From: Symbiodinium natans
Lineage: Eukaryota > Sar > Dinophyceae > Suessiales > Symbiodiniaceae
NCBI GenBank assembly: GCA_905221605.1
Contig: CAJNDS010001069.1
Span: 1 to 32,500, forward strand
Direction: 5' to 3'
Length of the DNA stretch: 32,500 nucleotides
The notes under the pieces are model-generated. The model was given only the letters and a program-made list of their open reading frames with translations, was not told where the DNA came from and made no database searches. Both the position numbers and the translations under genes were made by a program. This document shows positions 18,801-27,138 of the stretch, in pieces (positions within the stretch are counted from its first letter, which is position 1; every line of letters begins with the position of its first letter).

Positions 18801-21800
18801 CGGCTACCTCCTCGAGGTTGGGCAGAAGCTCCTTGGGCGGATCCAACGTCCAGACCCAGATGTGGGGCCGTGCCTGGGAACGGGTTGGTCCAAGAGGCTT
18901 CGCGATCACGATCCCGATCCTCTGGATGGAACGCCCTACATCAGCGCGGAGGTTGCGTGGGCGCTGTGGCTGCCCGAGTTTCCGGAAGCCCCGGATCATG
19001 GAGGCATCCTTCCGGTGAAGAGAAAGAGGGATTTTTCCCAGCTCACCGACGAGTTGTTGGACGAGCATACTACAAGGTTCGAACTCGCGGGTCAAGGCCG
19101 CACTCTTCATCAACGCGGCGTGCGTGCAAGGGACGCGCGTGCTGCTATCGAAGGATATACTCCCGATCCAAGTCACCTACGCCACCAGAGTGGCGGGGAC
19201 GTGGCTGCGCTGGGTTACATCAAGCGTATCCTCAAGGTCCTGACCGTTTACGAGGCCATGCCGGAAGCGGAACGCAACCTTTTGGCTGGAATGTACCCAG
19301 ACGACGTCGAGCTCCAGCTCGAGTGGGTGCCAGGCTCAGCCATCAGGCATGGGTGGCGTGCGTTAATGGGGGCAATGGATCAGCGCACCCGGCGCTATAT
19401 CGAGTTCGAAGCAGAGGTCCGAAAATGGGAGGACTTGCAGTCCGCTCGACCCAAGGTCAAGGCCAGAAGAACGGGTGCAGCTGCTTCCACAGATACTGGA
19501 GGTGGAATTGGAGCGATGAACGAAGGCTCGGAGACTGGAGCCATGAACGAAGGCTCGGAGACAGAGTCTGCCGAGTCATCCTCGGCAAGTTCGTCGGACG
19601 AATCGATTCCAATGGGGGAATACATGATGCAGAGCCGGACCAGAGTTTTGGCGCTCATCGAAGCGGAGAAAGCCTTGAAAGATGTGGGCTCCTCTGCGCC
19701 GCCCCCACCGTCTCCTATCATTATGGAGCCATCGCCGGTTGCGACGGACGGGTACAAGTTCGATCCAGCATCTCTAGGAGCCCCTCTGGGGGACACTGCA
19801 GCTCCATCAACACCGGTACCTCCTTCGCCTTCCGCAGTTTCATTGGCCCCTTTGGAGTCATTCAAGTTCTTGGATGTCCCACCTGTTGCTTCTTCTGGTC
19901 CCTCGGACCACAGTGTAGAGCCTATGGTGATGGAAGAGGAGCGGGCCCCAGAAACTCCAGGACCCACGGCACCGGTTGGAGCTCCAATTTCCGCACCGGA
20001 GAGTGTGCCGGAGACCCCTCCTCCAGGGGAAATTCCAGGTCCCGGTTATGTCCCGAAGGCAGCTCCTGGGGAAATTCCAGGTGCTCTGTCGAAAGCCCAG
20101 GGGGCACCAGCGGGGGCTACACCGAAGGCCTGGTCTGTGGTTCCAACTTCCTCGCCTTTGACGGTTCCAGAAGCGCCAGTGGCTGTAGAGTCTTTGCCTG
20201 CAGTTCCAGAGCCAGCAACCGTGACAGCGGAGGAAGGGCCTACCTCCGAGACCGCTACATCATCCGCAGCGGGTGCCCTTCCGCCTCCGGGCGGCTTGGG
20301 TCAAACAGCCGAAGAGAGGGAGTTTGTGCTTCCTTCCCCTTGCCAGAAGAAGTGAAGGCCTTAAAGGCTGTGCGGAATTCTTCCTTTTGTGGAATTGTTT
20401 CTGAACGCGCCGATCGCATGTCTTGCGCGTTGGAAAAACACAGTGTCTTTCAGGCTTGTTTGGACTTGGAAAGAAGCATGAGTGAAGCAGTTGAACAGAC
20501 ATGTTGCTGTGTGAGACTTGCTTGGTTAGGAGTGTGCGAGCTTGAAGGTCCCTTGAAGAGAAGCCCAAAAGAACTTCGATCTTCTCGGCAGTACCCTCAA
20601 AGATCCGAAATACCCTCAAGTCCGCGTTTAACTAGCCCGAAAGAACGTCGATCTTCTAAGCAGTACCCTCAAAGATCCGAAATACCCTCAAGTGTGAACC
20701 TCAGAAACGCCACGAACCCAAACCTCCTGAACATGAGTCATGACAGACCCCTGCCGGCCAGGAGTGCTTTGTTTTGCATGCCAGGAGAAGCATTGGATGT
20801 TTTCGCTTGCTTGGCGATCTATGTGATAGCAAGTCTCTTGGGGGGTTCGTTCTGGTTAGGGTTTCGATTCTTGAAGATGTGTTTGAAAAGGTTTCGAGGA
20901 GTTGGTGACTACCCTCAACTTGTATCCCGAAAGTACCGTTTACACCATCGTCGTAAAGGAGTCCGAGTGCGAATCAAGACTCGTTTCTGTTATGTTCGAG
21001 TTGATGTAGAACGTACTCTGGTCTTTAGCAGGCACGTTGTGAAACCAACTTGGAGCTCAGGTTTTAAAGCCTCTTTGAAGTTCGCATGTAAGGCCATGTG
21101 CTTGGGCCTTTGTCTCGACAGGAACTTGTGGAGCTTGTTGGTGTGCATGGCATGGTGTTGTGCTTGGAGTGTGTGTGGTTGTTGTTTGTTGAGAAGAAAG
21201 GGCGATGATGAAAAAGGGAGCAGATCCACTTCTGAGCACAGCCACTTGAGAGTTGTGCGTGGACTGCCCCTCCCCGGTAAGGGGACGCAAGCTGAGCCCT
21301 TAGAACTCGATAGTGACATACCACGTTCTTCAGAGAGAGAAGAGAGAGGAGAAAAAGAGAGTCCGCTTCCGAAGCCTCAAGGTGCTGAACCACCTAAACC
21401 CCCGGAACCGCCTGGAGGTGCAGAAGTTTCAGATAGGATACCTCTGCGAAGTGTGGCTTTGCAAGTGCATAGATCCAGAGGTCATTTTCCTTATGATGTG
21501 AACTGTGAGGCATGCACCTCGAGTAAAGGGAAGGTTCCTGCGAGACGCTTGCGAAGGCGTTTGCAACGCGAGGACCAGACGATAGGAATGGATTTCTACT
21601 ACTTCGGTCGTCTTCGTGTGCTGCTTCTTGCACATTGTTCTTCGAACTATACCACGGTCATCCCGGCCATGAATTTGGATGATCCGGATCTGTTTTACAA
21701 CATTGGACGAGTGATTCGTGAAATGGGTCTTGTGAATAAAATGGTCACAGTGAGATGTGATCAGGAGTCGGCTTTGATGTCTTTAGCCGAAAAATTGACT

Positions 21801-24800
21801 ACCCGTACAGGTGATGTAGCTGTTTCTGGCGTCATTGTGGACGTCGTGCCCGGGTATCGCCCTCAGTCAAAAGGCGCTATTGAAAGACAAGTAGAAACTA
21901 TGAAGCAGGGATTTTGGGCAGTGTGGTTAGACTTGGAGAGAGAAGTTGCGCGGAATTCCGCGCCGGAAGACTGGAACAAGAAGCTTCCGCTGGGAGGAAT
22001 GCTCTGGCAAGCTTGTGTCCTTTACAGCGCCAGGTGCTACAACCTCTGGAGCTTTAGTCACCAGGACGTGACTACGCCCATTGACCGGCTGCACGAGGAG
22101 ATTGTGCATCGTACGAGGACCCTGCCGTTTGGATGTCTTGTCTACGCTAAAGTAGGGGGCTCAAAAGCGCATCAACAGAAGTACAGGGGAAAGAAAACAG
22201 TGAAAGCTGTGTATCTAGGGCCTAAAGAGCCTAGAGGGGGCGGTGTCTTTGCTGCTCCAGTGGGTCAGACTGAGATCGATATCTTTCCTGTCTGTAGGGC
22301 CTTAGAAGGAGCGAAAGGTGAGCCTGTCTACGACGTAGGGGCCATACACGCTCTGTCTACTTCACAGCCTCTGGTTCTAGACCCAGCGGATCCTGAAAGG
22401 CCCATCATGTTTGAGCCACCACCTGATCCGGTGAAGTCAGAAGACCCTGACCCGGGGTTTGAAAACGAAGATGAAGAGATGGTACCAGATGATCCTGATC
22501 CTCTGAATGATATTCCGTCTTACGTGGAACCCACAGATGATGAGGGGGAAGGCGGACTTGGGTCACCGGAAATGCAGCCGGATGACCTAGAGGACATGGA
22601 AATTGACTGGCTAACTAACCATCTGTTAGAGTCTTTGTTCAAAGGACCGGACATTCTGGCCACGTCTAAAGAAGTAGCTGATTCGTTTACTCTCAAATTC
22701 GGAGGGAGTAAGATCAAGTGCCAAGTACCCCGAAACGCCGTTTCTGAGACCTCAGGTGAACAGTTAGACCCTGAACTTCTGTATGCTTCGATGAAGTTGG
22801 AGCTTGAGGAACTCGAGTCTTTTGGAGTAGGAAAAGTGATCTCTGAAGCTGAGGCCCGCAAGTCGGCGCGAGAGAGCGGTCGGAGGGTTCTCACGAGCAG
22901 GTGGGTTAACACGATCAAACGTAAAGGTCTTTACCGTTCCCGCCTCGTTGTTAGAGATTACGCTTCAGTGGGAGGCACGACGCTTTCAGAAGGCATCTAC
23001 AGCCCGACTACGAGTTTAGAGGGTTTAAGGCTTCTTTTGGCATTGCTTTGCAAGAAAGGCTCAGTGTTGAGCTGTGACGTGAGCGTGGCTTTCATGCACG
23101 CTGCAGTGTCAAGGCCAGAGTACGTAGAGCTCCCAAACAATGTGAGTATTGCGGACTCTTCTGTTCCCCAAAAGGCAGGAAACAAGAAGGTGTATCTTCG
23201 TCTTCATAAAGCGATGAACGGATTGAGATCGGCACCGCTTTCTTGGTATAAGGAACTGAGTTCGTACTTGGAGAAGAGCGGATTCAGTCCAAGCCTGGAC
23301 CCTACGATATACCGAAGGAAGACGTCGAAGGGTCTGACGTTGGTACTGTTCTATGTAGACGATTTGCTGATCTACTCCGAGGACCCATCGGAAGGTAAGA
23401 GAGTTTTCGAAGGACTGCAGAAACGCTACAAGCTGAAACTGACTGGAGAGCTTCCTGAGAATGGTGCGGGGGAAGTTTCCTTCTTGGGTAGGAGAATATT
23501 CCGACGTTCCGGAGACAAGCGCGTCTATTTCGGGCTAGATAGCAAGTACCTAGACGCGTGCTGCTCTGAGTACAATATAACCAAACCGAGCCCCAAACTC
23601 CCGTCGCTTGAAAAGCGATACTCCGACCTGGTTCGAAAAGGGCAAACTGAAAAGATTAGCCCGGCCGCACACGAAAAGTATCGTAGAACCCTTGGTCGGC
23701 TTGCATGGGCAGCCCTCTCCCGACCGGACCTGCAATTCTGTTGCGGGTTTTTGGGCCGGCACCAGGCGGCGCCAGACGAGGCTGCTGAAACATGCATGAG
23801 AGACGTCCTTAAGTGGATAAAAGGGCTTCCGCACCGAGTACAGGTGTTTCCATCAACTCGGGAGATCCTGGAAGATGATGCGGATCCTCAGGCGGTTTCC
23901 TGTTTTACGGACGCAAGCTGGAGTTTGAATTCGGTTAGTGGTGGTGTGATTACTTGGGAAAACTGCTGTCTGAAGACTTTTAGCAGAAAGCAATCAACCA
24001 CAGCCCTGTCCAGCGCTGAGAGTGAGCTCGCGGCGCTCACGGAGATAGCCAGGGAAGGTCTCTACATTGCCCTCTTGACAGAGACCATCTTGGAAGGCAT
24101 TCCGCAGGACAGGGAGACCGGTTACTATCTCTTGAAGGGTTACTCTGACTCTGAAAGCGCGGTTTGTATCTCAAAAATGGGAACATTGCTGAGGAAAGTT
24201 CGCCATATAGAGTTAAGAGCCGCATTTCTCCAGGAACTTGTGGATCGTGGAAGGTTCACGATTGAGCACATACCGGGGGCCATCAACCCCGCAGATGCTC
24301 TAACGAAAAGTCCCACGAATGACAGTTTGGCAAGCTTGTGTGAGGCTTGTGGCTTGACCACCGAGCCGGTTGGCTGGGAAGAAAAAGCTTCAGGCACTAG
24401 CGTTTCGGTTACCTTTAAAGAGCCCAATACCTGCGACGAAGTGCTCGCAATTCCGAGCTCGTGGAAGGACGAGGCCTACAGAGTTGCTTCTGGGGAGGCC
24501 ACCATGGTTGTCTTGGAACTCTGTTGCGAAGAGGAAAGCGCGATAGCCCAAGCTTGTAAGCGGGAACGTGACATCGCGTACTTTGGAATCACCAAGAAGC
24601 TAGACTTGCTGAGTAGAGAGGCTTCTTTGTTGCTAAAAGGGATTCTGGAAAAGATGGCTTCTAACGACAGAATCTACGTGTATGCACATTTGTCTACGCC
24701 GTGCAGCGCAGGTAGTGGCCTTAGGCACCTGCGTTTCTCAAAGGACGTGAAGAACCGGGCGAGATGGAGAGCTAGTCTGGAGGTACACAAGAAGTCCTGG

Positions 24801-25172
24801 AGACGCATACGAGCAGTTTTCCAGGACTATGCTGGCCACGAGAGGCTCCTCCTCTCCCACGAATGGCCTAAAGGGTCTGGTCTTTGGGGAGAAACAGTCT
24901 ACAAGTCAACAGCGAAAAGACTGGGACTCGAGCACGAGTGTTTGGTAGACCGGTGCTGTTTCGAGGAAGCTGGCAACCGTATCCTGAAGCATTGGTGGTT
25001 CGTCAGTTCGGATTCGAGTTTTATCTGGACTTTATCCTCTTGTGTTTGCCCAGGAAACCACGAGCATGCGAGTGCTACTAGCATAGCAGCGACAGGTGTC
25101 TATCCGCAGGGCTTAGGCCGATTCCTGGTGAAAGAAGCCAGGAAAAGTCTCGAGAGACGAAAGAAGGACTGA
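15801..25172 (+). CDS. Copia Gag-Pol polyprotein, 3123 codons
   Basis: Stop-free from TTG 15801 (first ATG 15816) to TGA 25172. Residues are counted from 15801. Capsid-like Gag about 70-290; CCHC knuckle C308-C311-H316-C321; Lys/Gly-rich tail 330-395; protease with D483-S-G; integrase zinc finger H1890-H1895-C1902-C1905 and catalytic D1931, D1987, E2028; reverse transcriptase with D2426 and YVDD 2518-2521; RNase H with D2704, E2740, D2783; then a methyltransferase-like domain to the end. All key catalytic residues are present. Residues about 640-1850, between protease and integrase, match no domain I know. They include possible membrane spans (about 740-760, 800-815, 1665-1690, 1775-1797) and overlap another ORF. 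Usual copia polyproteins are about 1300-1500 residues, so this one is more than twice as long. Confidence 0.92.
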   Translation: MIAALMRRMDLEEKRRNEAEEKAAETARLVAEAAARAKTEDPFAAAPSTPSMPFAGATSSSSSVRSPLVQNGAEKYLPSLPMLEHQGMNKGRMREVETWHAYLETLSSWLALQDESFVRELQLCVKQKNEILQKDLADDVAARSAKLYYYLTQSLSRWERGQELLRSCSKRQSLSACGYEAVRTITQQYSIVSRMEAVYVREQCLKLATTCQHHRRPTDLIRHLEDEFSRAESKLGNFPELRLTEADRCSVLLQALSQELRQYVVLHGKSNDWTSLSDSLRYYEEQLRLCEGPFSSNRQMSGKGDKLCDHCGRKGHLAKDCWSRQREAGEKGKKGDKGKKGDGKGAQNPKGKPRSPTPKGGKGGKDKEQKPDKPDKGKGKGKKKKARARAMGEPESEAESESSRTSTVMAMRFAKPSAVREVLSQPEPEKPKPVEAVPRPVAVGPKVTVDEKVGTLTGSTSKGDAAYVCASLQVEHRDVWLVDSGATCHIVSADHLSGFRVCKYHDRTVTLYSASGDIINVSNVVDLEVRFGDVSLTLEDVLVADVPFNVVSPWSASERGWKTHLARTGSRIYKGGKKNVRLVGAKRAWWAISGKKQKAPKRPSKGSDMEIDSLPVDKEPRKDITAGPSILKKTSKEAKSDEKPGKDEKSIRHVLTGTPFEFMLRGLRAEVRSRSLEIPEEHAGRKPHDMICTRKTPVLSGDRSLLSESLVRKLHDSVRKCHVFVRQQHDFWQRHVCAVWNVMFLLACLVKGLCLKGFSLLIFGSEGLRCALKGSECPKATEPGMFCVRKPKRTSKGLKCACLSAAILLVCVSWFSLREGTEHVGTANGGGARFPQLSSGECRAGGCVFECTSRACTSRGGASRDCGCRGFSCPLQCFLEASESSCSTFAYGGCIRDRRDRRGGSMGKMEGKQGQAFAAIRRAVADSEVEKHAEGTALQVFHASDTTTARRSYCMWIPCAGNSREQPGTCSSTYVYRRWDRLSFPSGDHLCVIDRCFDDRRLPPRGWAEAPWADPTSRPRCGAVPGNGLVQEASRSRSRSSGWNALHQRGGCVGAVAARVSGSPGSWRHPSGEEKEGFFPAHRRVVGRAYYKVRTRGSRPHSSSTRRACKGRACCYRRIYSRSKSPTPPEWRGRGCAGLHQAYPQGPDRLRGHAGSGTQPFGWNVPRRRRAPARVGARLSHQAWVACVNGGNGSAHPALYRVRSRGPKMGGLAVRSTQGQGQKNGCSCFHRYWRWNWSDERRLGDWSHERRLGDRVCRVILGKFVGRIDSNGGIHDAEPDQSFGAHRSGESLERCGLLCAAPTVSYHYGAIAGCDGRVQVRSSISRSPSGGHCSSINTGTSFAFRSFIGPFGVIQVLGCPTCCFFWSLGPQCRAYGDGRGAGPRNSRTHGTGWSSNFRTGECAGDPSSRGNSRSRLCPEGSSWGNSRCSVESPGGTSGGYTEGLVCGSNFLAFDGSRSASGCRVFACSSRASNRDSGGRAYLRDRYIIRSGCPSASGRLGSNSRREGVCASFPLPEEVKALKAVRNSSFCGIVSERADRMSCALEKHSVFQACLDLERSMSEAVEQTCCCVRLAWLGVCELEGPLKRSPKELRSSRQYPQRSEIPSSPRLTSPKERRSSKQYPQRSEIPSSVNLRNATNPNLLNMSHDRPLPARSALFCMPGEALDVFACLAIYVIASLLGGSFWLGFRFLKMCLKRFRGVGDYPQLVSRKYRLHHRRKGVRVRIKTRFCYVRVDVERTLVFSRHVVKPTWSSGFKASLKFACKAMCLGLCLDRNLWSLLVCMAWCCAWSVCGCCLLRRKGDDEKGSRSTSEHSHLRVVRGLPLPGKGTQAEPLELDSDIPRSSEREERGEKESPLPKPQGAEPPKPPEPPGGAEVSDRIPLRSVALQVHRSRGHFPYDVNCEACTSSKGKVPARRLRRRLQREDQTIGMDFYYFGRLRVLLLAHCSSNYTTVIPAMNLDDPDLFYNIGRVIREMGLVNKMVTVRCDQESALMSLAEKLTTRTGDVAVSGVIVDVVPGYRPQSKGAIERQVETMKQGFWAVWLDLEREVARNSAPEDWNKKLPLGGMLWQACVLYSARCYNLWSFSHQDVTTPIDRLHEEIVHRTRTLPFGCLVYAKVGGSKAHQQKYRGKKTVKAVYLGPKEPRGGGVFAAPVGQTEIDIFPVCRALEGAKGEPVYDVGAIHALSTSQPLVLDPADPERPIMFEPPPDPVKSEDPDPGFENEDEEMVPDDPDPLNDIPSYVEPTDDEGEGGLGSPEMQPDDLEDMEIDWLTNHLLESLFKGPDILATSKEVADSFTLKFGGSKIKCQVPRNAVSETSGEQLDPELLYASMKLELEELESFGVGKVISEAEARKSARESGRRVLTSRWVNTIKRKGLYRSRLVVRDYASVGGTTLSEGIYSPTTSLEGLRLLLALLCKKGSVLSCDVSVAFMHAAVSRPEYVELPNNVSIADSSVPQKAGNKKVYLRLHKAMNGLRSAPLSWYKELSSYLEKSGFSPSLDPTIYRRKTSKGLTLVLFYVDDLLIYSEDPSEGKRVFEGLQKRYKLKLTGELPENGAGEVSFLGRRIFRRSGDKRVYFGLDSKYLDACCSEYNITKPSPKLPSLEKRYSDLVRKGQTEKISPAAHEKYRRTLGRLAWAALSRPDLQFCCGFLGRHQAAPDEAAETCMRDVLKWIKGLPHRVQVFPSTREILEDDADPQAVSCFTDASWSLNSVSGGVITWENCCLKTFSRKQSTTALSSAESELAALTEIAREGLYIALLTETILEGIPQDRETGYYLLKGYSDSESAVCISKMGTLLRKVRHIELRAAFLQELVDRGRFTIEHIPGAINPADALTKSPTNDSLASLCEACGLTTEPVGWEEKASGTSVSVTFKEPNTCDEVLAIPSSWKDEAYRVASGEATMVVLELCCEEESAIAQACKRERDIAYFGITKKLDLLSREASLLLKGILEKMASNDRIYVYAHLSTPCSAGSGLRHLRFSKDVKNRARWRASLEVHKKSWRRIRAVFQDYAGHERLLLSHEWPKGSGLWGETVYKSTAKRLGLEHECLVDRCCFEEAGNRILKHWWFVSSDSSFIWTLSSCVCPGNHEHASATSIAATGVYPQGLGRFLVKEARKSLERRKKD
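18211..18226 (+). other. Spliced-leader-like 5' portion upstream of the overlapping ORF
   Basis: CCGCAGCCATTTTG differs from the start of the dinoflagellate spliced leader (CCGTAGCCATTTTG) by one base. The expected GGCTCAAG does not follow. It lies 42 bp before ATG 18268 and is followed by a T-rich stretch. It may be a degraded relic or chance. Confidence 0.3.
18268..20355 (+). CDS. Overlapping 695-aa ORF inside the protease-integrase spacer (+1 frame)
   Basis: ATG 18268 to TGA 20355, one base ahead of the Pol frame. The translation looks like a real protein. It has an acidic Pro/Ala-rich N-terminus (1-95), a mixed, folded-looking middle (about 100-400, with KWRSMLRGPRFRYFMQAIRQ, GDGIVYPSRQGTIFASL and LTDELLDEHTTRFELAGQG), a duplicated GAMNEGSET, a Ser/Glu tract and a long Pro-rich tail to PSPCQKK. 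I do not recognise the family. In contrast, the Pol frame here reads Arg/Ser/Gly/Cys-rich text typical of an out-of-phase frame, yet has no stop. A T-rich stretch and AG precede the ATG, so it could be made from a spliced or subgenomic RNA. It may be a captured host gene or an element-specific accessory protein. It is less likely to be a chance ORF. Confidence 0.7.
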   Translation: MSEPPMEVEQDSHNSPAESAGQEVAFLNAPVEPAPAEAAPVETADAEASAAPFNVFSRPPSQVAVPSPTVAASETGETEEEEAWGKWRASKARPSQPSDEPSLIVKWRSMLRGPRFRYFMQAIRQQREDLIACGYPVPAIPENNLEPAVPLMSIGDGIVYPSRQGTIFASLTDALMTDGYLLEVGQKLLGRIQRPDPDVGPCLGTGWSKRLRDHDPDPLDGTPYISAEVAWALWLPEFPEAPDHGGILPVKRKRDFSQLTDELLDEHTTRFELAGQGRTLHQRGVRARDARAAIEGYTPDPSHLRHQSGGDVAALGYIKRILKVLTVYEAMPEAERNLLAGMYPDDVELQLEWVPGSAIRHGWRALMGAMDQRTRRYIEFEAEVRKWEDLQSARPKVKARRTGAAASTDTGGGIGAMNEGSETGAMNEGSETESAESSSASSSDESIPMGEYMMQSRTRVLALIEAEKALKDVGSSAPPPPSPIIMEPSPVATDGYKFDPASLGAPLGDTAAPSTPVPPSPSAVSLAPLESFKFLDVPPVASSGPSDHSVEPMVMEEERAPETPGPTAPVGAPISAPESVPETPPPGEIPGPGYVPKAAPGEIPGALSKAQGAPAGATPKAWSVVPTSSPLTVPEAPVAVESLPAVPEPATVTAEEGPTSETATSSAAGALPPPGGLGQTAEEREFVLPSPCQKK
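20562..20705 (+). repeat. 72-bp in-frame tandem duplication in the Pol frame
   Basis: Two consecutive 72-bp units encode SPKELRSSRQYPQRSEIPSS plus PRLT, then SPKERRSSKQYPQRSEIPSS plus VNLR (residues 1588-1611 and 1612-1635). The length is a multiple of three, so the Pol frame is kept. A partial third echo (DYPQLVSRKY) follows at about 20910. Confidence 0.8.
24504..25172 (+). other. C-terminal cytosine-methyltransferase-like domain of Pol
   Basis: After RNase H the polyprotein continues about 220 residues. VVLELCC (2903-2909) occupies the place of the SAM-binding first strand. HLSTPCSAGSG has a Pro-Cys (C2968) resembling the PC motif of C5-cytosine methyltransferases. HEWP (3020-3023) could match the following conserved Glu motif. 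A C-P-G-N-H-E-H cluster (C3083, H3087, H3089) closes the domain. The canonical F-x-G-x-G glycines are missing, so the domain is divergent or inactive. DNA methyltransferases captured by eukaryotic retrotransposons, including dinoflagellate ones, have been reported. Assignment here rests on motif order only. Confidence 0.5.
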
Positions 25173-25187
25173 CCGCGCAATAGGCAT

Positions 25188-25194
25188 GAGGGGG
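25188..25194 (+). other. Polypurine tract
   Basis: GAGGGGG directly precedes the TGTG of the 3' LTR, the expected plus-strand primer site. Confidence 0.75.
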
Positions 25195-25210
25195 TGTGAA
25201 AATATGACAT
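25195..25210 (+). repeat. 3' LTR, first 16 bp (left of nested insertion)
   Basis: TGTGAAAATATGACAT matches the start of the 5' LTR. The match stops at 25210 and resumes at 27815, after a repeat of the last 13 bases at 27802-27814. Confidence 0.85.
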
Positions 25211-25212
25211 GA

Positions 25213-25238
25213 CATTTGGCTCAAGCTTTCGGCTCAAC
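25213..25238 (+). repeat. Tandem spliced-leader relics
   Basis: CATTTGGCTCAAG (25213-25225) matches the last 14 bases of the dinoflagellate spliced leader with one T missing. The next 13 bases, CTTTCGGCTCAAC, match the same segment less well. Tandem relics are known from repeatedly retroposed dinoflagellate mRNAs. Confidence 0.65.
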
Positions 25239-26612
25239 CCCGGTGGGGTGCCTTTGGTAGGGAGTTGGTAGCTGTCAACGAGCCTCGGGGCCCAAATCTG
25301 CGTGGGGGAACAGGCCCTTGGTCCAATCCCAGCTTGACCAACTTGTGCCATGGCTGAGCTTAGGGTGTTCGCCTCCCTTTTGTCTCCACAGTCAGGAACC
25401 GCTGCTCACCGTCGGGGGTTCGCCTCCGTTGCAAGGGTGCATTGCATCCTAGGCCAGTCCCAGCCGGCGGGACGCAAGTTCCGGAGCGGGTGGCAATCTC
25501 TCGGGGGGGCTCACCTCCAGGAAAGCTTGAGTTTGAATAAGCACCAGCGCTTGGTGCCCCTAAACTAACTGCTTTTTCCCCAAAGTTTTGCTTTGTTTTC
25601 CTTTGCCACTTTGCACTGCTTGCAGTCATGCATGCCGCTGCATTCCTGAGATCATGCCGCCCACTGGCAGGAGAGCAGATGGGGGCAAGGTCTTCGCCAA
25701 TGGTCACTTTTGGTTGTCTCTTGGGTTTAGGATTGCATGCATGCTTGGCGCTGGCAAGTTTGGTGGCAAGCGTGGGGACCATCCTGTGTGGTTGAGGCTC
25801 CTTAGGGGGGTCCCTTGGCTTCTTTGGGAGGGTTTAGGGTGTTGTTGAGGTTACCTATGTGTGGGCCACAAGTGTGCTGCCACCTCTGGCTATACCAGTA
25901 CCATAATTACTGAAATTTTGTGCATCAACTCAGGCGCTATGCACTCTGGACATGCAGGAAGCACTCATCTCTCCAGCCTCTGGGAGGATCTTCCTCAGCG
26001 CCCAGGTCCTCCACTAAAGGGCCATGCAGTTACGTCCTTGAGTTGGGGGGCCAGCCCTGCCACCTGTGCAGGGTTTTGGAACAAGTGCAGGAGTTGCTAC
26101 GGGCTCTTGCCTCCCTATCGCTTGGCGTTGGCAGAACCAAGTGTGGGATCCTCCTCTTACTTGTTGTTTTTATAGTTTCGGGCATGCAGGTACCCAGGAG
26201 TGTCCAGACCGTGAGTCCTGCCTGTGCTGCAAGCCAAGCCAACAGTGGGTGTGTTTCATGGCTGGTGCGGCGTGGTTCCCGCGCTTGTTGAGGGGAGCGT
26301 CGACACCTGCGCGTGTGGAGGGGTGCGTTTGCCCTCGCGCTTAGTTTGAGGGCTTAGCACCGGCCTTGACGCGCAGTCACCTAGGTTTGGATCTTGCAGT
26401 TGCCCAGGGTGGTTGGTTGGGTTTAAGGTCACCTTTGAGAGCGTATACCGGCCCACTTCGCCGGGGGCCTTTCCCAGCCACAGTGCAAAGGCAGTGCGCG
26501 CTTCTCTGTCTTCGCGCAGACCCATTCATTACAGTCCAGGCACCATTTTCTGTCCTTTTACTGCCAAACAAGTCGTTCCTGCTATTTTGGGGTTTAGGAT
26601 GACACGCTGAGC

Positions 26613-26890
26613 CCCAAATAGCAACATGATGTTGCTGGTATAGGAATTCGCCAAGATTTTTGGCCAAATTTCCTTTTCTGCACAAAATCATTGAAGTTGG
26701 CCCGCCAGCATCAAAGATCTTCGACATCGAGTCGAGCGTGCATTGCAGGGCCAAATAGCAACATTACGTTGCTGGTATAGGAAATCGCCAAGGCTTTTTT
26801 GGTCAAATTTCCTTTTCTGCACAAAATCATTGAATTTGGCCCGCCCGCACCAAAGATCTTCACCATCGAGTCGAACGTACATTGCAGGGC
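26613..26890. repeat. Two-copy tandem repeat, 138-bp period
   Basis: Units begin CCAAATAGCAACAT at 26613 and 26751 and share CTGCACAAAATCATTGAA, GGCCCGCC and CATCGAGTCGA. The first contains the palindrome GCAACATGATGTTGC. Confidence 0.9.
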
Positions 26891-26903
26891 CTGGACGCTG
26901 GCT

Positions 26904-27138
26904 TTTCCTCCCCGGCTGGAGGTAAGTTTGGCCAACATGTGGCCTTGATGGCCACTCTGCTGCCCGTGGCATGCACGCGAGGGCAGTACTTCCACTCCTT
27001 TCCCCGTCTTTGGGGTGGTTTTCCCTCCCCGTTTGGAGGTAATTTTGGCAGACAGGGGGCCTTTATGGCCACTCTGCTGCCTGTGTTCAAGAATGCAAGG
27101 GCAGTGCGCCACTCCACTGCCCGTCAATGGGGTGGATT
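26904..27138. repeat. Two-copy tandem repeat, about 117-bp period
   Basis: Units start at TTTCCTCCCCGGCTGGAGG (26904) and TTCCCTCCCCGTTTGGAGG (27021). Both contain GGCCACTCTGCTGCC, GGGCAGT and GGGGTGG. Confidence 0.85.

Noticed and set aside
19395-19967. Minus-strand ORF of 190 codons opposite the overlapping ORF
   Set aside because: Its Ser/Gly-rich text mirrors the Pro/Glu-rich tail on the other strand.
25828-25840. Telomere-like GGGTTTAGGG
   Set aside because: A single occurrence with no tandem run. It is expected by chance in GC-rich DNA.
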